Shown: piece after piece, positions 21,158 through 27,500 of the stretch | Layout: each line of letters starts with the position of its first letter | How positions within the stretch are numbered: position 1 is the first letter of the stretch | DNA from: Trachelipus rathkii | Lineage: Eukaryota; Arthropoda; Malacostraca; Isopoda; Trachelipodidae | Direction of reading: 5' to 3' | NCBI GenBank assembly: GCA_015478945.1 | Contig: JABUQX010018547.1 | Location: 1-27,500 of the forward strand | Length of the DNA stretch: 27,500 bases | Made by a program: the position numbers and the translations under genes | The notes under the pieces: generated by a model | Databases searched by the model: none | What the model saw: the letters and a program-made list of their open reading frames with translations, nothing else | Told to the model about the DNA's origin: nothing

Positions 21158-22018
21158 TCTCTGTCTGATAAAATCTGAAGCAGTATCGAAAAGATATCCC
21201 AGAACCCTTTCTTCCGGATTTTGGCTTGATGAATGTTTTCCCTCAGACTCTAGGAGTGTTCTAAGTTCAGGACTATTTCTATTTGTGCTCCAAGAGCACA
21301 AATCAAAACCAACCTCGTTCATGCGAGTTGTTGCCTGATAAAATATGTCTGTTAAAGTGTTGATTGAAGAATGAGAGAAGATAGAGTTGTCAATATAAAA
21401 ATTGTGCTCCAGTTATGAAGAACAAATATCTGGTGGATACTTTTTTGCATGGTGTCGAATAACAGTACCGAGTATATAGTGGCTGACTGCCAGACCAAAG
21501 ATTATGGATGTATATCGAAAGGTGTGCAGAACACCATTTTTTCCCCAGAAGAAACAGAACCTATTATGATCCTCCTCCTTCTTCAATCTAATTTGTAAAA
21601 AAGCCTTCGATATGTCTGCTAACACTACATACTTATTGGTCCTAAATTGTAAAAGCAGTCTAAATAAAGAAGCCATCAGATCTAAACCGGGGTAGGAAGC
21701 CTGGTTAAGAGATGGACTATTCCCAACCCGAAGGCTGCAGTTGAAGACTGGCCTCACTTTGGTTGTCACCTGCTCAGCAGTCTTCACTACATGGCGATGG
21801 GGGATCCATATGTGCTTATGAAAGTCCCTCGGAGACACATGTATACGCTCGATGATTCCATCGGCTAGATACTGACAAAAAATGTCCCCATAAGTAGACT
21901 CGAGGGTTTGTCTTTGAAGATTTTGCTTTATTCGATGAAAAGCTGCAAGGGCCACTTGGTGGTTTGATGGTACCTCTTTTAGCACATCTTCGTATACGGA
22001 ATTTCTACATGATACCTT
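21158..22018 (-). pseudogene. BEL/Pao reverse transcriptase, one stop, altered YxDD
   Basis: This is the reverse transcriptase region, which copies element RNA into cDNA inside the particle. The frame is open from the inverted-repeat junction to TAA at 21,415-21,413. Visible motifs in order are SNHQVALAAF, GIIERI, KVRPVFNCS, the motif-A segment VVLADISKAFLQIRL with its metal-binding Asp, and FGLAVSHYIL, where the family usually has a Pro after Ser. After the stop the same frame continues with FYIDN at about 21,400-21,386, where the family has YVDD, so the second catalytic Asp is Asn. It runs on to a TAA near 21,160. The order and motifs make the assignment secure, and the copy is not functional. 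Confidence 0.85.
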
Positions 22019-22190
22019 CCCTCCTCGAATCCTATACCATCATGGGATCTGCGATTGAAGATGGTGTCAATGCTCCATTGGCACCATCTTTAATCGCAGA
22101 TCCTATGAGGGTAAGGGATTCGAGGAGGGAAGGTATCATGTAGAAACCAAGTGGCCCTTGCAGCTCTTCATCGAGTGAAGCAAAATCTTC
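21916..22190. repeat. 113-bp inverted duplication inside pol
   Basis: The left arm 21,916-22,070 and right arm 22,078-22,190 are reverse complements around a 7-base spacer (22,071-22,077). The right arm is 113 bp. The left arm is 155 bp because it carries 42 extra bases at 21,961-22,002. Outside that gap I count nine mismatches in 113 bp and no other indel. The left arm encodes authentic RT N-terminal sequence on the minus strand (SNHQVALAAFHRI), so the right arm is taken to be the inverted copy, made before or without the 42-bp segment. Confidence 0.9.
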
Positions 22191-22361
22191 CTCGTTGATG
22201 CCAATAGATTCCAACTTGTATAAGTTTTCGAGACCCACGTCTAGGTCTATGTTAGGGTGTGTGTGAAAAAGAGGATCGAAGTAGGAAGGTGATGGATCTA
22301 TAATAGATTTGACGACTGTTTCGGGAATTTTTTTTATAGACTGACGGAGAGAAGAGGTCAA
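22032..22361 (-). pseudogene. N-terminal RT linker running into an inverted copy
   Basis: This open frame is shifted relative to the protease frame. Its first part, up to about 22,190, has the BEL/Pao linker pattern before RT (LENLYKLESIGI, compare F-W-x-L-E-x-x-G-I in the family). From 22,190 to 22,078 it reads through the right arm of an inverted duplication. The last 38 or so residues are therefore the antisense of pol sequence found at 21,916-22,070 and are not family protein. The frame ends in the left arm at 22,032. RT proper resumes in a different frame. Confidence 0.7.
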
Positions 22362-22407
22362 CTGTGGTTGTCATGAAGACTTTTCCTCCTTTTGTTTACG
22401 AAAAGAA

Positions 22408-23337
22408 TTAAAGGAAAATTGTGTCAATTTGAGGTGTCAAAAAACTCTTGACAGGTCCGAAGGGTATGAATCCATGGCAGGACTCAACAGCACTTCCTCT
22501 CAAACCGTTGACAACTTTGAAATGTTTCATCAGGTATAATAAATCTATCCCCAGTAGACATTCCACATTTTCCACACTATCTTCATGGCGGCCTTTATAG
22601 TAGAAACGATTCGCAATCCTATATCCGTTGAGCCTGATGTTATAGTCGGCTTCCATTAATCCCCCTACTTCAAATCCTATGTTAAGACCAGGATCTATGA
22701 GCATAGGAACTTTGAGAAAAGAGTCACAACAGAGATTTACGTCCAGGTCGATGGAATTCATAGTTCGGGACTGTTCTCCTACAAACGTTTTAATTGTACT
22801 AGTGCTACTAGGAAGAGAAGATAAATCCACTCCTAACTTCTCCATGACTCCATTATGAAAATAGCTCCTCTGGGAGCCACAATCAAGAAGACAGCGTACC
22901 ACTACAATTTTATTTCCTTTTTTTACATTAAGTGAAAAAGTAGGAAGAATGTTGCCCGATGGAGTGGATCCAGCATTGATACATAGATGATTTCATCTGG
23001 TCTCATCATCCGTAAATGTGGCAGCAGACGACGGTGTAGAAGGTTCATCAATGGGTTTGTATCCTTTTTCTTTATTATGGGACTTAACGCCTGAACAGCA
23101 AAGAGCCGAAATGTGAGTCTTGCTTTTACACAAGGCGCAAGGAAAGTTAAGATCATACGTCTTTGCTGGACATGATGACGTCGTGTGTTTTATGCTGCTA
23201 CAGCAGGTACAAAGTCCTAAGGTATTACAGCGCTCTCTTCTTGTGGTCGGATTAGGACAGGTCGAACAAGAATATATGAAATGAGCACACTCACAAAGCT
23301 TAAACTTAGTTGAGAAGGTCTCGTTTCTAGTTTTAGA
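22408..23337 (-). pseudogene. Zinc knuckles and aspartic protease (DUF1758-like)
   Basis: This continues the gag frame after its TAA. Two perfect C-x2-C-x4-H-x4-C zinc knuckles lie at 23,211-23,170 (CTCCSSIKHTTSSC) and 23,139-23,098 (CALCKSKTHISALC). A looser Cys/His cluster lies at 23,295-23,266. Knuckles of this type bind nucleic acid in Gag. An in-frame TGA at 22,995-22,993 follows. The protease part then shows VRCLLDCGSQRSYF around 22,899-22,861, matching the family pattern LLDSGSQRSF but with Cys in place of Ser/Thr after the catalytic Asp. Downstream GIDLLYLMKHF and the remainder of the DUF1758 fold are readable to the stop at 22,408. The role in a live element is polyprotein cleavage inside the particle. 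Confidence 0.8.
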
Positions 23338-24567
23338 TTATCTTGGAGAAGATGTGGTTCGCTCCTGCATGGAGCCCTTTTCTGAAACTGATACATAATA
23401 AGAAGAAGTCTTCTTTTTGCTTGGAGGTGAAGAATTGGACTTCTTTGATGAAGTAGAAGAGAGAGGTTTATTTTTCATCCTTTCCATAGACTTCAAGATC
23501 GTATGATATTGTTCAAAAATAGTAATGACAGATGGGTACTCCACATTGGTAGCAATCTTCATTTCTCTTAAAAATATTTGAGGCAACTTATCAACCAAAA
23601 TGTTGCTGAGAAGCTTACACCCCGCTGAATCTTCCTCCAAAAGATCCACTCCGAACTCTTTTAACTCGCGGAGGTGAGCCCGCACCTCTATTACAAAAGT
23701 TCTCACTGCTTCAAGATTCTTAGAATCCAAAGCAGGAGCAGAATATATTTGATGCAGTAAAGAATCGATAATGAAGAGCTCGTCCAGATGCAGATCCTTC
23801 AATATCTGTAAAGCTATTTCATAATTTGCGTCTATATTTGGGAGGTGCTCAACATCCTTCTGAGCTAGGCCGGAAAGATGTGACTTCAGGTATTGAAGCT
23901 TGGCAGCTTCAGAGAGGTCACGTCTGCACTCAATGATATTTTCGAATGAAAGCAAGAAATATCGAAACTGAGCACGGTCAATTCCTCCCGAAAAGCTTTT
24001 ACACTTTAGTGGAGTAATTTGGACTTCCTGTTTGTGTGTGGTTAATGTCTTTAGCATAGAATGAATATCAGTTTGTTGCTGGTCCGATTCCCTGAGAGAA
24101 TGTATTCCTGATGCTGATGCATGGTGCGAAGCGTTGGCAGCAGGAAGGTTGAATAAATTTTGGATTTTCTGCTGCTGAAGATGGTAGTGGATGGATCCCA
24201 CTAATTCCTCATCCAACAATATAGAATTGTATTGAAGAATATCTGAAGCACAAATTAAGGCCTCGATTTCTCCATCGTATCTGCGTATCTCTCATAACAT
24301 TACAGACACCTCCTCCAACATAGACGAAACAAGAGAAAGGTCACCATCTTTTACGATTTCAGCGAGTTGCTTGAACATGATGGTTATTTTTCTTTTCAAT
24401 GCTCAGCTAGATCTCCTCAGAGGAACCAATTTAGCCTTTACATTATCTGTCACCCTCTTCTCCTCCTCGGGGGCGGTGTCTCCTACGCTGTTTCCGATGT
24501 CCGTAGTTATGGAAGTTTCCATTTGATGAAGCAAAGTTCTCAACGAAGACAAATCTGCTAATTCCAT
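23338..24567 (-). pseudogene. gag: BEL/Pao gag (DUF1759-like), two internal stops
   Basis: This is the Gag structural protein region, which in the family forms the virus-like particle. I start it at the ATG at 24,567 (MELADLSSLRTLLHQ) because the frame is continuous from there except for two TGA codons at 24,405-24,403 and 24,294-24,292. The longest uninterrupted part is 24,219-23,338 (293 codons). A motif FSGGIDRAQFRYFLLSFEN followed by KLQYLKSHLSG is the hallmark of the DUF1759 gag of Pao elements (F-x-G-x6-F ... KxxYLxxxLxG). The tail is Ser/Lys-rich. The frame ends with TAA at 23,340-23,338, and the zinc-knuckle region follows in the same frame, so the TAA interrupts what is normally one Gag-Pol reading frame. 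Confidence 0.85.
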
Positions 24568-25150
<583 letters not shown>

Positions 25151-25162
25151 TATTAGGGTTAT

Positions 25163-25202
25163 AGATAAATAAATGCTTAATTATATTAAGCGTTATTTAT
25201 CT
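25163..25202. repeat. Long hairpin beside the microsatellite
   Basis: Two arms of 19 and 18 bases flank a 3-base loop (25,182-25,184). They pair over 18 positions with one G·T and one single-base bulge, starting AGATAAAT on the left and ending ATTTATCT on the right. It directly follows the (TA)n block. Confidence 0.8.
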
Positions 25203-26301
25203 TTTAGCTTTTTCAGCTTATTAATTCTTAAATGATAAACTATTCACACTTTTGCACAAATCAACTGTGCTCTAAGAGCAATTAGCTATTCTAATGCAAA
25301 AGTAAATTATTAAATTTTCCTGAATTTATTTTTTAGCTTTATGCAAATGTAAATGCTTGTTGTTTACAATTTACGGGGAATTTGAAATGTAAGAATAGAA
25401 ATTTTTTTTGGTAAAGTTTAGTTTGAGACTTTAATTTTACTTGATAAATACAGATAGGTATTAAATAGCAGATAGAATAAATTTCCTTTCAATTGTTATG
25501 TAAGATTAAGTAAGTCAAACATAAAATTTTATTCTTAATTGTTATTTAAAATTTTTAAATTGTAAAATGACCAATTTATATTTTTTAAGACAAGAAAGTA
25601 GCCGAATCTTTTTAGAAGAATGACTTGAATATCTTGGGAATGGAATATTCGGGAATATGGATATATTGATTGATGTCTTCACAATTAAGAAGAAGAAAAA
25701 TAGACCCACAATTCTGTATGAGTAATACAAAAATGCAAGTCTTAATTAATGTATACTATGATAAGAGATTAATTGTACGACAAATTATCAGAAGGTAAAC
25801 TCACCATGCTTAGTGATGAAGACGAATGCCGAGTCGAAAGATAAGGCAATTTCTTCTTGAAAGAAAATTTATTCTTCCACCTAGGGACACGGATTAGTTT
25901 TCCTGACCTCTGGAGCACAAATGTTTATTTGATTTTGAAGGCACAAAGCTTGCTGTTTAGTTTTTTAGGTTCTTTCTTGTTACATTCATTAAACTGCTCG
26001 AAGTGCTAGAATGGACTTAAAAGAATCGCTTCAAACAAGGAGATATGAAAAAAGACCTTGACCCATTTAATATGACTTTGCTTTATAAATGCAAAGGATA
26101 TTTTATAGATTATTAAAATAAACTTACGATTAAGAAATATTCACAAATTAAGCGTACATTAAAAAGGTTTAAATGAAACCTTGATACCATTTATTTACCA
26201 ATACATGTGTCGACACTTTAATGATATGGAAATAATAGTAAATAAGAATCACAGAACTCTTAAAAGTTATTTTATGAATATATTAAGTTTCCACTTTTTG
26301 A
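25203..26301. other. Leader or inserted sequence, no gene seen
   Basis: About 1.1 kb of AT-rich but complex sequence between the hairpin and the right LTR-like repeat. No long ORF is present (the best is 62 codons, minus strand, 25,542-25,730, no resemblance), and there is no RNA gene. It has no counterpart next to the left LTR copy. Confidence 0.5.
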
Positions 26302-26504
26302 GGAAAAGGATAAATTGACTTTTCACAGCAAAAAGATAATGTTTAGTTATAGTAAACGACTCGATCAACTGAAAAAGTTGTAAGCTGACAAGCAACGATT
26401 TAAACAAAGAGTTAGCTATTTTGTATTATTCCGACCAACTAATGACTTAGCTATATTATTTTTATACTATGAGCATTTCCAAATTTTGGGGCACACCCCC
26501 AACA
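26302..26504 (-). repeat. Probable 5' LTR (partial)
   Basis: This is the second copy of the repeat at 18,662-18,853, same orientation. In element sense it begins TGTTGGGGGTGTGCCCC at 26,504, which has the TG start expected of an LTR, and carries TATAAAA about 38 bases in. Homology to the other copy stops at 26,302. Beyond that the sequence leading to gag shows no evident tRNA primer-binding site. It might be the LTR of this element or of a related, separately inserted copy. Confidence 0.55.
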
Positions 26505-26872
<368 letters not shown>

Positions 26873-27054
26873 TAATATATATTATTATTATGTTGATATA
26901 CTATATATATTATATATATTACCTTTCACTAAGGAAGTATCTATGCACCCGAAGGCGAAAGAAAAAAGGTCGGATCCTATCTGTGGCAAATTGACCATTT
27001 TGAGATAACAGAAATATTAAACATAAAAGCCACATTTTAACGGCCATCTTACAT

Positions 27055-27126
27055 GCTTCGGTATCTCAAGTAATTAAGAGTTCCACTTTTAGGCAAAGTG
27101 TTGAGGGTTCAATACCCAGTAGTGTA
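27055..27126 (+). ncRNA. tRNA-like sequence with Pol III A and B boxes
   Basis: The A-box-like word TATCTCAAGTAATTAAGAG begins at 27,062, and the B-box word GGTTCAATACC lies at 27,106-27,116. They are separated as in a tRNA gene. Between them CACTT and AAGTG (27,084-27,088 and 27,096-27,100) form a 5-bp stem with a 7-base loop TTAGGCA, as in an anticodon arm. CTC/GAG can form a D stem, and GGG/CCC closes the T loop. The flanking 7-mers do not pair as an acceptor stem, so it is not a working tRNA. It fits a tRNA-derived SINE head or a tRNA pseudogene. Confidence 0.6.
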
Positions 27127-27500
27127 AGAATTTTGGGAAAGTTATATTAAGTATATTAAATATATTAATCACAGAGAGCACGAGAGAGCAGGTCGTGACG
27201 TCAGCCTTTGAGTTCGCAAAGTATATTTAAAATTTCAATTAGATGGTTATGGTGATCAGGCAGTGGTCTGTGGAGGTGTATGTGTTCGAGTTTCCCGCTG
27301 AGACGAGCAGACAATGAGCGCGCGGTGATGAACGGAGTGGCTAGCACTGGCATGAAGCACGCGGATTCGACAAGGCCCCACGCACTGGGACCTCAGGGAC
27401 TCACACAATCACTATGGCGACCTCGGGAATCCATCCATCTACCTCGGAAACACATAAAAAAAAACACCAAACACGACCCAACAATAACAAAAACAAAAAA
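27127..27500 (+). repeat. Probable SINE body with A-rich 3' tail
   Basis: A sharply GC-richer segment (about 27,180-27,435) follows the tRNA-like head and ends in A-rich sequence up to the window edge, which is the head-body-tail layout of a SINE. A second, weaker B-box-like word, GTTCGAGTTTCCC, lies at 27,284-27,296, so the body may contain a second tRNA-like module. A perfect TGACGTCA octamer is at 27,196-27,203. No target-site duplication can be tested because the window ends inside the tail. Confidence 0.4.

Noticed and set aside
22032..22120. Novel protein segment MIPSLLESLTLIGSAIKDG at the end of the linker frame
   Set aside because: It is the antisense of RT sequence created by the inverted duplication.
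27196..27203. TGACGTCA, a perfect CRE-type octamer
   Set aside because: A single 8-base match without a gene downstream is not enough to call a regulatory site.
27328..27500. ATG-started forward frame of about 57 codons reaching the window end
   Set aside because: It lies in the presumed SINE body and A-rich tail, has no family resemblance, and is cut by the window.

Overview
The window looks like nuclear DNA of an invertebrate animal, most likely an arthropod. The evidence is very high A+T content, long (TA)n microsatellites, no operons or dense gene packing, and a BEL/Pao-type LTR retrotransposon, a superfamily confined to animals. A crustacean is plausible, but nothing here settles the taxon. 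I found no intact host protein gene.

Positions 1-18,260 are gene-free. Near-pure A/T low-complexity stretches (1-3,400, 3,700-4,140, 4,830-5,215, 9,000-9,490, 10,400-12,165, 16,310-16,825, 17,050-17,205) alternate with islands of mixed composition. Two islands of about 4 kb stand out. The one at 5,216-9,000 is G/A-rich and C-poor on the + strand, and the one at 12,166-16,310 is C/T-rich and G-poor. Both are full of homopolymer runs, have stops in all frames and have no recognisable domain. They could be strand-asymmetric noncoding DNA or poorly corrected long-read consensus. The sequence texture becomes clean at about 18.25 kb.

Positions 18,660-26,504 hold the one clear biological entity, a decayed BEL/Pao retrotransposon on the minus strand. 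Read from high to low coordinates it has an LTR-like repeat (26,504-26,302), a long leader with a (TA)n block and several hairpins, gag (from 24,567), three CCHC-like zinc knuckles, an aspartic protease (DUF1758 type), reverse transcriptase, a truncated RNase H / A17-like region, integrase, the DUF5641-type C-terminal domain (ending 18,961), and a second LTR-like repeat (18,853-18,662). In a working element these parts would make capsids, copy RNA into cDNA and integrate it. Here the reading frame is broken by at least seven in-frame stops and several frameshifts, and active-site residues differ from the family pattern in protease, RT and integrase. The middle of RNase H is missing, and a 113-bp inverted duplication interrupts the start of RT.

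Positions 26,505-27,500 contain another (TA)n microsatellite and, at the right edge, a tRNA-like segment with Pol III A and B boxes. This is followed by a GC-richer body and an A-rich tail, which suggests a tRNA-derived SINE. I see no undescribed multi-gene system. The most notable local structure is the inverted duplication inside pol.
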